A DNA stretch of 64,000 bases. Source: Paenibacillus dendrobii. GTDB taxonomy: Bacteria > Bacillota > Bacilli > Paenibacillales > Paenibacillaceae. The notes beneath the pieces are model-generated. The model ran no database searches. It had not been told where the DNA came from and was given only the letters and a program-made list of their open reading frames with translations. Within the stretch, counting starts at the first letter, position 1. Each line of letters opens with the position of its first letter. Location of the stretch: assembly GCF_009807035.1 (NCBI RefSeq), contig NZ_WUBI01000001.1, positions 2,666,001-2,730,000 on the forward strand, read 5' to 3'. Shown one piece after another: positions 1-8,076 of the stretch. The translations under genes were made by a program, and so were the position numbers.

Positions 1-442
1 GTTTATAAGGCTCCGTAAGCTGGGTAATCTCCTTCATGGCCACCCGGTCAAAGCCCCTATTCCATTCAAACGTCATGACGAACAAATTCTTGATGGACTG
101 CTTGTAGTTGGCCCGCTCCATTCCAAGCCGTGTCCGCACGAATCTCCGAAGAATCCGGAAATCCCGGACAAGCCTATTCGGGGAAATGATGAAAATGATG
201 TCGGCATGCTCAAAGCTTTCTTTTCCCCATTTGTGGTGAACGCCTTCAATAATCCAAGCTTCCGATTGGACTGCTTCCCGTAAAAGCCTGTCTCTTGTCT
301 CGGGCGGAAACTTGCGCTGAACCTCCCCGCGTTCCCACACGAAATTATCCGTTTCGTAGTGAGGTATCCCGAGCATCCGCGAGCATTCCCGGGCGATAAA
401 GGATTTGCCGCTGCCGCAAGAACCTATAATGCGAATTCTGAT
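1..442 (-). CDS. P-loop nucleotide kinase-like ATPase, C-terminus beyond window edge, non-canonical start
   Basis: Reverse translation gives an open frame beginning I-R-I-R-I-I-G-S-C-G-S-G-K-S, a Walker A motif at residues 7-14, followed by YETDNFVWERGE-type sequence typical of adenylate-kinase-like 'DNA topology modulation' (FlaR-type) P-loop proteins. The frame stays open to the left edge, so the C-terminus is missing. No ATG, GTG or TTG precedes the P-loop in frame. The only reasonable start is ATC at 442-440, six bases after a good ribosome site (complement of 451-458), where homologues would have ATG. Either a rare ATC start is used or the start codon has mutated. The substrate cannot be told from sequence. 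Confidence 0.72.
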   Translation of the reverse strand, partial: MRIRIIGSCGSGKSFIARECSRMLGIPHYETDNFVWERGEVQRKFPPETRDRLLREAVQSEAWIIEGVHHKWGKESFEHADIIFIISPNRLVRDFRILRRFVRTRLGMERANYKQSIKNLFVMTFEWNRGFDRVAMKEITQLTEPYK

Positions 443-675
443 CGGTATCTCCCCTTCCGGTGAAACAAAGATTCGAGCAAATACGTAATTCCAAATTCAA
501 TCTGACTTGGTTGTAATTGTATACGATTTTGTGGAAAATGAAGATACAACTTAAGCCCTAAAAAGGAGCCATTCCTGTAATGAATTAATTTGAGCTTAGA
601 AAGAAAAAAGTGCCAACTGTATACTGGGAAACGTTCCGACCAAAGAACAAATCTCAGCGCAGGAGGCACTCTACA

Positions 676-888
676 ATGAAGTATAAACATTCGAAAAAGC
701 AGAATCAACGAATTCAGCAAATTACAGATCATACCCTCGTAATCGGTGCAGACATTGCCAAGTAGACACATGTCACCCGGGCCGTCGATTTCAGCGGAAT
801 CGAACTTGGCAAGGACTGCGTGTTTGACAATGATCTTCATGGACTAACGAAACTTGTAACGTGGATGAAGGATCTTCAGCGGCAGCAC
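676..888 (+). pseudogene. IS110-family transposase, N-terminal fragment (copy 1)
   Basis: An ATG with a strong ribosome site (aggaggc, about 661-667) opens a frame reading MKYKHSKKQNQRIQQ and then LVIGADIAK, the first acidic strand of the RuvC-like DEDD domain of IS110 transposases. The frame meets a TAG stop immediately after IAK and then continues in the same frame as THVTRAVDFSGIELGKD and so on to 888, where homology ends abruptly. It is therefore a nonsense-mutated and truncated remnant. The 443-675 stretch before it has no gene and probably contains the left flank of the element. The last 85 bases recur at 1391-1475. Confidence 0.8.
804..888 (+). repeat. 85-bp direct repeat within transposase remnants, copy A (copy B at 1391-1475)
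   Basis: The 85 bases from 804 to 888 match 1391-1475 with only two differences (836-area T/A and 882-area G/A), offset by exactly 587 bases. Both encode the segment LGKDCVFDND...LQRQH of the IS110 transposase. The copies bracket an unrelated 500-bp segment with a small ORF. Confidence 0.93.
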
Positions 889-1110
889 ATCAATATATGA
901 AAGTAGAGTTCATGTATTCGAACCATGTGGTAAGTAAGTTCTACTCTCTTATTTCTAAAACCAGTAGTGTTCCCAATCCATTCCCTGGAATCTGGGGCGA
1001 TTGGAAAGATAATAAATTTGAATTTTTTAAATAATTTTTGATAGTTACTAGAGTTTTCGTTTATGGTTGTAAAACTTTTATACCCCTTTATTACATCAAG
1101 GTGGTGGAAT

Positions 1111-1383
1111 ATGGTAAAAAACATACGCAATCTTATTGGCATATTTTCAGTAATGATCATCGCTTTTTGTGGAACAGAGTATCTTACTTATATTTTCCTT
1201 AGCAAAAAAAGCAAATTGTTCATTCCTTGCTTTCTCTTATTTTTACTAATGGTATCAATGTCTATTGAAATAATGAAAAAATTTATCATTCTACCAAACA
1301 AAATAATAATTGTACCTATTATAGTGCTATTTGCCGTCTTTATCAGCCTAGTCATATTGAAAGTTATACTTCCTTACTTATAA
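1111..1383 (+). CDS. small hydrophobic membrane protein, unknown function
   Basis: This 90-residue ORF starts at ATG 1111, preceded by AAGGTGG (1098-1105). An upstream in-frame ATG at 1063 has no ribosome site. The product is mostly hydrophobic with three likely membrane helices (about residues 6-28, 35-52 and 65-88) separated by short lysine-rich loops. I do not recognise a family. It is AT-rich compared with the flanking genes and lies inside the segment bracketed by duplicated transposase pieces, so it may have arrived with the rearrangement. It could be a short accessory or immunity-type membrane protein, but nothing in the sequence proves a function. Confidence 0.5.
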   Translation: MVKNIRNLIGIFSVMIIAFCGTEYLTYIFLSKKSKLFIPCFLLFLLMVSMSIEIMKKFIILPNKIIIVPIIVLFAVFISLVILKVILPYL

Positions 1384-1390
1384 AATTGTT

Positions 1391-1725
1391 ACTTGGCAAG
1401 GACTGCGTGTTTGACAATGATCATCATGGACTAACGAAACTTGTAACGTGGATGAAGGATCTTCAGCGACAGCACCACAAGACGGACATCATCTTTGTTG
1501 GAAGGAATATGTACAGCGCGCTGTCGGTCCCAGACGAGCGACGCAGTTGCTGGAAGCAGCAAAAACCTCTATTGGGCTTACGCAAGGTTTAGCATCTGCG
1601 AGAATCGAGTTGAAGACGCTTCTGGAGCAGTACGAGATGTTCTCCAAGCAGCTTGAGGAGATCATGACGGAAGTGGAGCAAATAATGCTGGCTCAAATTC
1701 CAGGAACGATATTCGCCCATAGATT
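1391..1725 (+). pseudogene. IS110-family transposase, internally deleted fragment (copy 2)
   Basis: Homology resumes at 1391 with LGKDCVFDNDHHGLTKL in one frame up to about 1495 (HHKTDIIF). It then jumps frame to KEYVQRAVGPRRATQLLEAA and on through LLEQYEMFSKQLEEIMTEV to IPGT near 1710. In intact IS110 transposases these parts are separated by over 100 residues of RuvC-like domain, so there is an internal deletion with a frameshift. The C-terminal Transposase_20 domain is missing; the sequence after about 1715 reads as unrelated protein. No function can remain. It shares its first 85 bases with copy 1. Confidence 0.78.
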
Positions 1726-1882
1726 GGGAACTACAATCCGATCTCTATTCCCGCAACTGGCACATCCAGAAAATTATCCATGGTTACATGACTTTTCCAT
1801 CTCTCGAGGTGGTCGAAGATTCAGAATCTAAGAATGAGTGAGAAAACGCGAGAAAACATTAAATTATAGTGGGAGTGTTACC

Positions 1883-2185
1883 ATGAGCAAATATGGAGCC
1901 TATGTAAAGTTCACGGCCAAATCCGGAGAGCGTCAGGCGCTTGCTGACATCCTGCTGGAGGCCGCAGCCGCTGCACAGACGATAGCGGATTGCGAAATCT
2001 ATATCATTAATGTTTCGGACGATGAACCTGATGCCATCTGGGTAACCGAAGTGTGGAGCAGCGCTGAAGCCCATCAAGCATCACTCAGCCAACCGGAGAC
2101 TAAGGAGTCGATTAGCCGGGCCATGCCGCTGATTGCCGGAGTGGAATCGATACCTGTCATGCCGCTTGGAGGAAAAGGATTATAA
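1883..2185 (+). CDS. ABM-domain protein, putative quinol monooxygenase family
   Basis: This 100-residue protein opens MSKYGAYVKFTAKSGERQAL and continues with an alternating strand/helix pattern and a VTEVWSSAEAHQASLSQP segment typical of the dimeric alpha-beta barrel 'antibiotic biosynthesis monooxygenase' (ABM, PF03992) family. The start at 1883 is chosen because GGGAGTG lies just upstream; the longer in-frame start at 1838 would add 15 atypical residues. Members include cofactor-free quinol monooxygenases such as YgiN, but many are uncharacterised and the active site is not diagnostic. It precedes the acyl-CoA synthetase by 145 bases on the same strand and could be co-transcribed. Confidence 0.75.
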   Translation: MSKYGAYVKFTAKSGERQALADILLEAAAAAQTIADCEIYIINVSDDEPDAIWVTEVWSSAEAHQASLSQPETKESISRAMPLIAGVESIPVMPLGGKGL

Positions 2186-2321
2186 AAACCGGGCATTCGA
2201 GTCGTTATCCGTTGTCATTACTCTGCCATATGACAAATTCTATTTTTGCAAATCGTGCATTTCATTTTATAAGATCATTTATAATAAGATGAAAGACTAT
2301 ACCATCAAAATGATGTAGGAG

Positions 2322-3935
2322 ATGTTCATTTTGGAACAGCAGCAATGGATTGCACCCGAATACTATAATATGACTTCCGAAATGGAACAGCATCCTTCGG
2401 AGAAGGTTGCACTGAAATGGTTAAATGATCATGGGGATTGCAAGGAAATTACATATGGAGAGCTTCGCAAGCAGGCCAATAAACTGGCCGGAGGATTAGC
2501 AGGCTTGGGTCTTCGTCCAGGAGATCGTGTCCTGGTTATGGTTCCACGGAGCATCTTCGCATACGTGATCTACCTGGCTTGTCTAAAACAGGGGCTTGCC
2601 ATTATTCCTTCTTCCGAAATGCTTCGGGCCAAGGATTTGTCTTACCGGCTTCGACATTCCGAAGCTAGGGCTGTTATCACCTGGTCTCAAGGAACCACTG
2701 AAGTCGACAAGATTACGGAAGAACTTCCCGAGCTGGATTATCGTCTGTTCGTTTCCGAAGACGCAGGGGAGACCCATCCGGACTGGATCGATCTTGAAAA
2801 ATTAATGATGGACCAGCCTGATACCTTTACTACGGTAAACAGTCACAGAGATGATATTGCCATTCTGGCCTATACATCCGGAACCACAGGCAATCCAAAA
2901 GCTGTCGTGCATAGCCATGGCTGGGGTTATGCGCATTTGCGGATTGTTTCGTCCCTATGGTTCGATATTCGCGAATCGGATATTGTCTGGGCCACGGCGG
3001 CACCAGGCTGGCAAAAATGGATCTGGAGCCCGTTCTTGACTGTGCTTGGAACCGGAGCGACAGGATTCGTATACAATGGAACCTTCAAACCCGGACAGTA
3101 CTTGCAGCTGCTGCAGGACCACGGAATTCAGGTCTTATGCTGTACGCCAACCGAATACCGGTTAATGGCCAAGACCGAAGGACTATCTCAATACGATTTG
3201 TCCAAGTTACGCTGTGCGGTGTCTGCCGGAGAACCCTTGAATCAGGAAGTCATCGAGATCTTCAAACGCCATTTCGATATTACGATCCGGGATGGCTACG
3301 GACAGACGGAAAGCACACTGATCATCGCCACGCTCAAGGACATGCCGGCACGGCCAGGCTCCATGGGTAAATCGATTGCTCCAGGCATCGTGGAAGTCAT
3401 CGACGAGGATGGACAACCTCTCCCTGCGGGTGTTGTTGGAGATATCGCCGTGCATTTGAGCATGCCAGCGTTGTTCAAGACCTATTACAAGGACCCTGAG
3501 CGCAAAGAGAACTGCTCCCATGGTGAATACTTCGTAACGGGCGACCGGGCGCGCAAGGATGAAGACGGATACTTCTGGTTCGAGGGTCGGGGAGACGACA
3601 TCATCATCAGCTCCGGCTATACGATCGGTCCTTTTGAAGTCGAAGATGCGCTCATGAAGCATGCCGCGGTCAAAGAATGTGCCGTCGTGGCAAGCCCCGA
3701 TGAGGTTCGCGGTCATGTCGTTAAAGCGTTTATCGTACTTAAGGATGAAGCGGCGGGTTCACCCGAGCTTGTGAAAGAGCTGCAGGCGCATGTCAAAGAA
3801 TGGACGGCCCCTTATAAGTACCCGCGCAAAATAGCATTTGTTCACGATTTGCCGAAGACATCCTCCGGTAAAATCAGAAGAATAGATCTGCGGGAACAGG
3901 AAAACGCAGCGGCGCAAGATTCATCGGATAAGTAA
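2322..3935 (+). CDS. AMP-forming acyl-CoA synthetase (medium-chain/acetyl-CoA synthetase type)
   Basis: The 537-residue product carries all core motifs of the ANL adenylation superfamily: P-loop YTSGTTGNPKA at residues 184-194, GYGQTE at 325-330, TGDRA at 406-410, the hinge GRGDDIIISSGYTI at 422-435, and PKTSSGKIRR with the catalytic lysine at 517. It should activate a carboxylate with ATP to the acyl-AMP and then form the CoA thioester in the cytoplasm. Overall pattern resembles MACS-type enzymes such as Bacillus YtcI; acyl specificity is not readable. ATG 2322 directly abuts GTAGGAG, so the TTG at 2331, nine bases downstream of it, is an attractive alternative start. A strong terminator follows. 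Confidence 0.9.
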   Translation: MFILEQQQWIAPEYYNMTSEMEQHPSEKVALKWLNDHGDCKEITYGELRKQANKLAGGLAGLGLRPGDRVLVMVPRSIFAYVIYLACLKQGLAIIPSSEMLRAKDLSYRLRHSEARAVITWSQGTTEVDKITEELPELDYRLFVSEDAGETHPDWIDLEKLMMDQPDTFTTVNSHRDDIAILAYTSGTTGNPKAVVHSHGWGYAHLRIVSSLWFDIRESDIVWATAAPGWQKWIWSPFLTVLGTGATGFVYNGTFKPGQYLQLLQDHGIQVLCCTPTEYRLMAKTEGLSQYDLSKLRCAVSAGEPLNQEVIEIFKRHFDITIRDGYGQTESTLIIATLKDMPARPGSMGKSIAPGIVEVIDEDGQPLPAGVVGDIAVHLSMPALFKTYYKDPERKENCSHGEYFVTGDRARKDEDGYFWFEGRGDDIIISSGYTIGPFEVEDALMKHAAVKECAVVASPDEVRGHVVKAFIVLKDEAAGSPELVKELQAHVKEWTAPYKYPRKIAFVHDLPKTSSGKIRRIDLREQENAAAQDSSDK

Positions 3936-3943
3936 ACATAAAG

Positions 3944-3995
3944 GTGGCTGTCCCCAGGGTAGAATATCTACCTAAGAGGCAGCCACTTTTTTTTT
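3944..3995 (+). terminator. rho-independent terminator after acyl-CoA synthetase
   Basis: The arms gtggctg (3944-3950) and cagccac (3980-3986) pair and are followed by nine T residues. An inner hairpin ggtaga-ata-tctacc nests inside. It separates this gene from the convergent methyltransferase. Confidence 0.85.
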
Positions 3996-4019
3996 GAATT
4001 AGCGATTTTCTGGGGAATT

Positions 4020-4838
4020 TCAACTTTTCTTCCTGCCGATATAAAGCAAGTGTGACGCTGAACCTAGCATGTAAGGATTCTCGGATTCTTTTAAGATCAT
4101 TTGCATGATTTCACGGTATGCTTCATCGCCCTGCTGCTGCCAGTAATCCCACTGTTCCGGTTTCATAGCCCCTGCAATGCTGCTCGATCCCACCAGTTTC
4201 ACGGTTTCGAATCGTTGCGACTCCATGAACGGAATAATCTCAGCGATGTCAAAATAATATGCTCCCGTGAATCTCCCTTCATCGGCGTGATCAAACGTTC
4301 CCGTCTCCAGAAAATCCGCGATGCCATGAACCGTATGGTTGGGCTTCCACATCTCCGGGTACATGAGCGATGTCGTCAAAAACTTGGTTCTGGACATCAT
4401 CGCCACAAACACGAGCCCTCCAGGCTTCGTCACCCTGTTCAGTTCCTGAACAGCCCGTACACGGCCCTCTTGCGTTTGCAGATGATACAGCGGCCCCAGC
4501 ATTAGGGAGGCATCAAACTGGTGATCGGCGAACCGCCCCAAGTCTCTGGCATTCGCTGCGTAAAACCCGTCGAACCGATCCTCAACCTGATACTCTTCAG
4601 CCTTTTTCTTTGCTATCTCCACCAATTTCGGCGTTAAATCCGTCAGCGTCATCCGGTATCCGAGCTTGGCAAGCTCCATCGCATATTTTCCAGGACCGGC
4701 ACCGTTATCCAGAATACGTCCCTCTGGCGGAAGCAGGCTTTGAATATGATGCATATTAATGATGAATTCTATCGGCTCCCGGTCGAGCCGTCCCCATTCG
4801 TCGAATGCATTGTAGTATGTAATGACTTTGTTGCTCAT
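4020..4838 (-). CDS. class I SAM-dependent methyltransferase
   Basis: The 272-residue protein has a Rossmann methyltransferase core: motif I ILDNGAGPGKYAMELAK near residues 38-55, an acidic strand end in LTDLTPKLVEIA, and the DASLMLGPLYHLQTQEGRV motif near 110-128 typical of small-molecule methyltransferases of the UbiE/Methyltransf_11 group. The start MSNKV is preferred because a GGAGGGGG ribosome site lies eight bases before it; the upstream in-frame ATG at 4856 has none. It is 27 bases downstream of the cyclase gene on the same strand, so the two are probably one transcript. The acceptor substrate is unknown. Confidence 0.85.
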   Translation of the reverse strand: MSNKVITYYNAFDEWGRLDREPIEFIINMHHIQSLLPPEGRILDNGAGPGKYAMELAKLGYRMTLTDLTPKLVEIAKKKAEEYQVEDRFDGFYAANARDLGRFADHQFDASLMLGPLYHLQTQEGRVRAVQELNRVTKPGGLVFVAMMSRTKFLTTSLMYPEMWKPNHTVHGIADFLETGTFDHADEGRFTGAYYFDIAEIIPFMESQRFETVKLVGSSSIAGAMKPEQWDYWQQQGDEAYREIMQMILKESENPYMLGSASHLLYIGRKKS

Positions 4839-4865
4839 AGGTACGTCCCCCTCCAACCTAAACCA

Positions 4866-5480
4866 TTATTTCACCCGTGCCACGACTCTCGTAATGGATG
4901 AATCAGCCCGAATGTAAAGCGGCAGCGCGATGATCTCGAAATTCTGTATGCCTTCCAGTGAAGACAGATTGGTCAGGTTCTCGATCAGCAATATATCATG
5001 CTCAAACAAATAGCGGTGCACTTCAAATGGAAAAGTATCCGGCGAAGGCGTGTCCATGCCTACCAGCTTCACTTTTTTTCGAACGAACAGCTCGGCAAGT
5101 TCCAAGCTCAGCACCGGATATTCAGTAAAATAGCCGCTTTGCCCGTACTTCTCACCGTGGCCCGTGTGGAGCAATACGATCTGGTTCTCTTGGACCCGTT
5201 CTTCATAAATTTCCTTGTAGCGGATGGTTTGTTCACCCTGCACCTGCAACAAGCAGCCGTCTCCTATAAATGTATCGATCGGATAATCGCTTATATGCCT
5301 TGGACTGTCGGTCAAATGCATCGGCCCATCCACATGCGTACCGGCATGCATATTAATGTGAAGCTCATGGTTGTTGTATTTGTGCTCTTTAAGGGTCTTA
5401 TGCTGATCCAACCGCGTCAGCGAATCCCCCGGATAAGCCGGCAGTGAGTCCTGAATCAGATGGGAAAGTTCGATAAACAT
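4866..5480 (-). CDS. cyclase family protein (kynurenine-formamidase-like metal hydrolase)
   Basis: The 204-residue protein contains the family signature H-x-G-T-H-x-D-x-P-x-H as MHAGTHVDGPMHL (His45, His49, Asp51, His55), the metal-binding motif of PF04199 cyclases and bacterial kynurenine formamidases. The N-terminal YPGDS motif (16-20) also fits. Such enzymes hydrolyse amide or cyclic substrates with a divalent metal. The neighbourhood has no tryptophan catabolism genes, so KynB function is not supported. A ribosome site AAGGAGATT precedes the ATG. It probably forms an operon with the downstream methyltransferase. Confidence 0.85.
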   Translation of the reverse strand: MFIELSHLIQDSLPAYPGDSLTRLDQHKTLKEHKYNNHELHINMHAGTHVDGPMHLTDSPRHISDYPIDTFIGDGCLLQVQGEQTIRYKEIYEERVQENQIVLLHTGHGEKYGQSGYFTEYPVLSLELAELFVRKKVKLVGMDTPSPDTFPFEVHRYLFEHDILLIENLTNLSSLEGIQNFEIIALPLYIRADSSITRVVARVK

Positions 5481-5513
5481 AACTTCTTGAATCTCCTTTT
5501 TACCCCTAAAGGT

Positions 5514-5812
5514 TTATAATCCGAATTTCTCCTTAATCATCTGCGCGACTTCCTCCGGACTTAGGCGGGAATTGTTCATTCGCAAATACTGCGGGTGCTT
5601 GATTTCCCCCTCCAGGGAATTCAGACGGTGATGCTTCATCGTCTCCCGCAGATTCTTTTCGGAAGACTCCAGATTTCGCTTGATCGGTTTGTGGCTGAGC
5701 CGGTTCGCAAGTCAAATGCCCACACATATGTAAAAATCAAACCAGCCAAATCGCTCTTGGCCACTTCTTCAAAAATCTCCTGCCGAAACAAACCGACAAG
5801 GCGTTGGCCTGC
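5514..5812 (-). pseudogene. P-loop NTPase/kinase remnant with internal deletion and missing N-terminus
   Basis: Two readable protein blocks remain in different frames. The upstream block reads LFRQEIFEEVAKSDLAGLI then FTYVWAFD; the downstream block reads NRLSHKPIKRNLESSEKNL, then MKHHRLNSLEGEIKHPQYL and ends EEVAQMIKEKFGL before TAA. From memory of the family (small AAA/shikimate-kinase-like proteins of Bacillales), about 40 residues are missing between WAFD and NRLSHKP, and the deletion shifts the frame near 5720. The N-terminal half with the P-loop is absent: the remnant runs directly into the TauE gene stop codon at 5812-5814. It is non-functional. Confidence 0.72.
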
Positions 5813-6543
5813 TAAAATATGCTGATCACCGTCCACGCGCCGGACAGAATGATCACCCACAACGCTAGTCTTCTGAACCATTGATCGTTCAGCTTTCGGA
5901 TTGCTTTAATGCCGATCCATACGCCGATCAGCATGCTGGGAACGAGCCATAATGAATACGTAAACACTTGCCTCGTCAGCATACCGCTGTATGCATACGT
6001 ACAAATCGTGATCACATTTAAAATAATGCCGTATGCCGTGATATTGGCCCGGAACGTTTCTTTGCCCGTCCGTTGATTGGATAGAAAAAGCGCTACCGGC
6101 GGGCCGCTCATGGAAATGCTTCCGTTCAACAACCCGCTGATGATGCCGACCGGCACAAAGGCGAGCTTTTCGTTCTTCACGGGAAACGACTTGCCGAGCA
6201 GAAGCAGAATGGCGATCAGGATGATGAATATTCCGGTAAAAGATTTCAGAAGCCGCTCATCCAGCAGCAGAAGCAGGTAGGTTCCGATTGGCGCCGCCAC
6301 CAGACTGGACAGGATGAGAATCCATATTTTCTTCAAATCCACATGCCGCCTGGCATCGATAATAACGATCAGGTTCGTGCACAGACTCAGCATGACGACA
6401 ATGGGAACCGCCTGCTGAAGCGGAATGAGCCTCGCCAGAAAGGGCATGGCGATCAGGGCAAATCCGAAGCTCGTCAACCCCTGGATAAACCCGGCCGCCA
6501 CCACCACGATAATGCATATGACTAGAAACATTGACGATTCCAT
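5812..6543 (-). CDS. TauE/SafE-family (DUF81) membrane transporter
   Basis: The 243-residue protein is an almost continuous series of hydrophobic helices (about eight), with the family-typical opening GLTSFGFALIAMPFLARLI (about residues 20-40) and a second-half repeat GLLNGSISMSGPPVALFL. TauE/SafE proteins are believed to export sulfite, sulfoacetate or related organic anions across the cytoplasmic membrane. The start at MESSMF has AAGAGGA just upstream; the 22 residues before it in frame lack support. The gene ends exactly where a degraded P-loop gene begins, so the 3' side of this locus has been rearranged. The substrate is not known. Confidence 0.85.
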   Translation of the reverse strand: MESSMFLVICIIVVVAAGFIQGLTSFGFALIAMPFLARLIPLQQAVPIVVMLSLCTNLIVIIDARRHVDLKKIWILILSSLVAAPIGTYLLLLLDERLLKSFTGIFIILIAILLLLGKSFPVKNEKLAFVPVGIISGLLNGSISMSGPPVALFLSNQRTGKETFRANITAYGIILNVITICTYAYSGMLTRQVFTYSLWLVPSMLIGVWIGIKAIRKLNDQWFRRLALWVIILSGAWTVISIF

Positions 6544-6581
6544 AAAGTCCTCTTTTCCTTTGTCTGAAAAAAACAGATGTG

Positions 6582-7328
6582 CTACAGCAGGTTTTTGCTG
6601 CGATACCAATAGGAATAGATATGTCGGTACCCCAGCTTGTCGTACAATCGGTTCGCAGGCTTGTTATCTTGAACAACCTGAAGATATCCCTGCTCTGCCC
6701 CGTTTTCTTTTGCCCATTTCAATATGTTCAGGATCAGCTGTTCGCCATATCCCCGATTGCGTTGCTCCACAGACGTGATGATATCAAACAAACCAACGAA
6801 ATTATCTTCGATCACTCCAAGACCGCAGGCAACCGGAACGGATCCCTGGTAAAGCGTAAAGTATCCCGTTTTCAGCACCGTTTGCGACAGCATCTTCTGC
6901 ATGGCCACTTGATGACGATCCGATAGTCCCCCGTTCAAGGCAGCGAAGATGTCCGTCCACTGAGGAGTTAATGATGCCGAGAATTCCACATTCGTCAGCT
7001 TCGGCTCTGCCGCAGCATTCAGATCCTCCAATATCATGACCGAAGATGGATCGCAAACCTTGTATCCTCTTGCCTCCAGCGTACGATCGAGCGAACCGGG
7101 AACGAAGGGCGTAATCTTGAACACGGCGTCCAGACCGGCCTTGTGGTACAAGGCCTCGCATTGGGATATTTTCTGCATCAGCTGGTCTTCTTCCATATTG
7201 TAGATGGCATTTACAGAATTAGAACGTTTGGTATACCCGTCCGCAAAACGCAGCAGCCATCCGTCATGAACAAGCGTCTGGAGCGCCGGCCAGGCATTTA
7301 AGGCATATTCCTCGATTTTCTTGTACAA
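6582..7328 (-). CDS. GNAT-family N-acetyltransferase
   Basis: About 248 residues. The C-terminal half holds the acetyl-CoA pyrophosphate-binding motif A, VEQRNRGYGEQLILNIL, followed by the motif B pattern QVVQDNKPANRLYDKLGY. The N-terminal half is a second, degenerate GNAT-like fold, an arrangement known from two-domain proteins of this class. The start is a TTG: the AAAAGGGG ribosome site (complement of 7338-7345) sits nine bases from TTG 7328, whereas the in-frame TTG at 7337 touches it. Its acceptor is unknown. It lies in a minus-strand cluster with three further GNATs. Confidence 0.83.
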   Translation of the reverse strand: MYKKIEEYALNAWPALQTLVHDGWLLRFADGYTKRSNSVNAIYNMEEDQLMQKISQCEALYHKAGLDAVFKITPFVPGSLDRTLEARGYKVCDPSSVMILEDLNAAAEPKLTNVEFSASLTPQWTDIFAALNGGLSDRHQVAMQKMLSQTVLKTGYFTLYQGSVPVACGLGVIEDNFVGLFDIITSVEQRNRGYGEQLILNILKWAKENGAEQGYLQVVQDNKPANRLYDKLGYRHIYSYWYRSKNLL

Positions 7329-7439
7329 AGCTACCAACCCCTTTTATGCAAAATGATTGGTATTAATATAAATTGTAATGAATATTTATGCAATTATTAA
7401 TTTCATTCGATCCTCATGATTTCATCACTCGCAAGCCTT

Positions 7440-8036
7440 TTATTGAAAAAAACGGATATGCCTGATTTGCGTCACGACTTTATCGTATGTTTTGCGCAGT
7501 TTCCCTCGATGATCGGGCATAAGCGTGATACCAAGCGTCACCGCAATGGCCTCCACCACTTCGGAGATCGTCATCCCGTCCGTCTGCAGCTGCTGCCCAA
7601 ACACGGGAAGCGAAAGCCCCTCCATACATCTGTCGATTTGCTGCGCGGCCCACGAACGGTCATTTTCGCCGCGGCTCCGCAGTCTTTTCAGAAGCGTCTC
7701 CCTTGTGGCGCACAGCGCGAAATGATGAATATCCACCCCGTCCCGTCTCAGCCTGCCGACAATATCGTCGAAATACCCCGGATCGACGATTGTCATCGGT
7801 ATGATCAGCGTTCCGTCATATTCGTCATGAATGTACTTGATCATGCCGTAATTCGTTTCGCGCCACACCAGGTGATCCTGAAAATCGTTTTTGGCCATGC
7901 CAGCGGGAATGTTTTTGCGGATAAAATAACCGGCATTCTCCGGATCGTAAATATAGGAATTCGGAATCCGCCGCTGGAGCTCATGCGCCGTTTGCGTTTT
8001 CCCCGCTCCGAACGCGCCGTTCACCCAAATGATCAA
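7440..8036 (-). CDS. tmrB: TmrB-like P-loop ATP-binding protein (tunicamycin-resistance family)
   Basis: The 198-residue protein begins MIIWVNGAFGAGKTQTAHEL with a Walker A motif at residues 7-14. The blocks YDPENAGYFIRKNIP, NYGMIKYIHDEYDGTLIIP, RETLLKRLRSRGEND and SWAAQQIDRCMEGLS match my recollection of Bacillus subtilis TmrB (197 residues), an ATP-binding membrane-associated protein giving tunicamycin resistance. Start is TTG, 8 or so bases after AAGGAGAGG. Family assignment is strong; true tunicamycin resistance is an inference, since many Bacillales carry paralogues. It is followed downstream on the same strand by GNAT and TauE genes. Confidence 0.8.
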   Translation of the reverse strand: MIIWVNGAFGAGKTQTAHELQRRIPNSYIYDPENAGYFIRKNIPAGMAKNDFQDHLVWRETNYGMIKYIHDEYDGTLIIPMTIVDPGYFDDIVGRLRRDGVDIHHFALCATRETLLKRLRSRGENDRSWAAQQIDRCMEGLSLPVFGQQLQTDGMTISEVVEAIAVTLGITLMPDHRGKLRKTYDKVVTQIRHIRFFQ

Positions 8037-8076
8037 TAGGTTACACCTCTCCTTAACACCAGAAGATAAGCCGCCT

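Noticed and set aside
424..840. 138-codon minus-strand open frame
   Set aside because: It is antisense to the transposase remnant and runs over the start of the P-loop gene; its translation shows no protein-like pattern.
2133..2318. 61-codon plus-strand open frame after the ABM gene
   Set aside because: It overlaps the ABM gene in another frame and has no start signal; the rest is AT-rich intergenic sequence.
4866..5480. Naming the cyclase gene kynB
   Set aside because: The metal motif fits the family, but no kynurenine pathway gene is nearby and the family has several activities.
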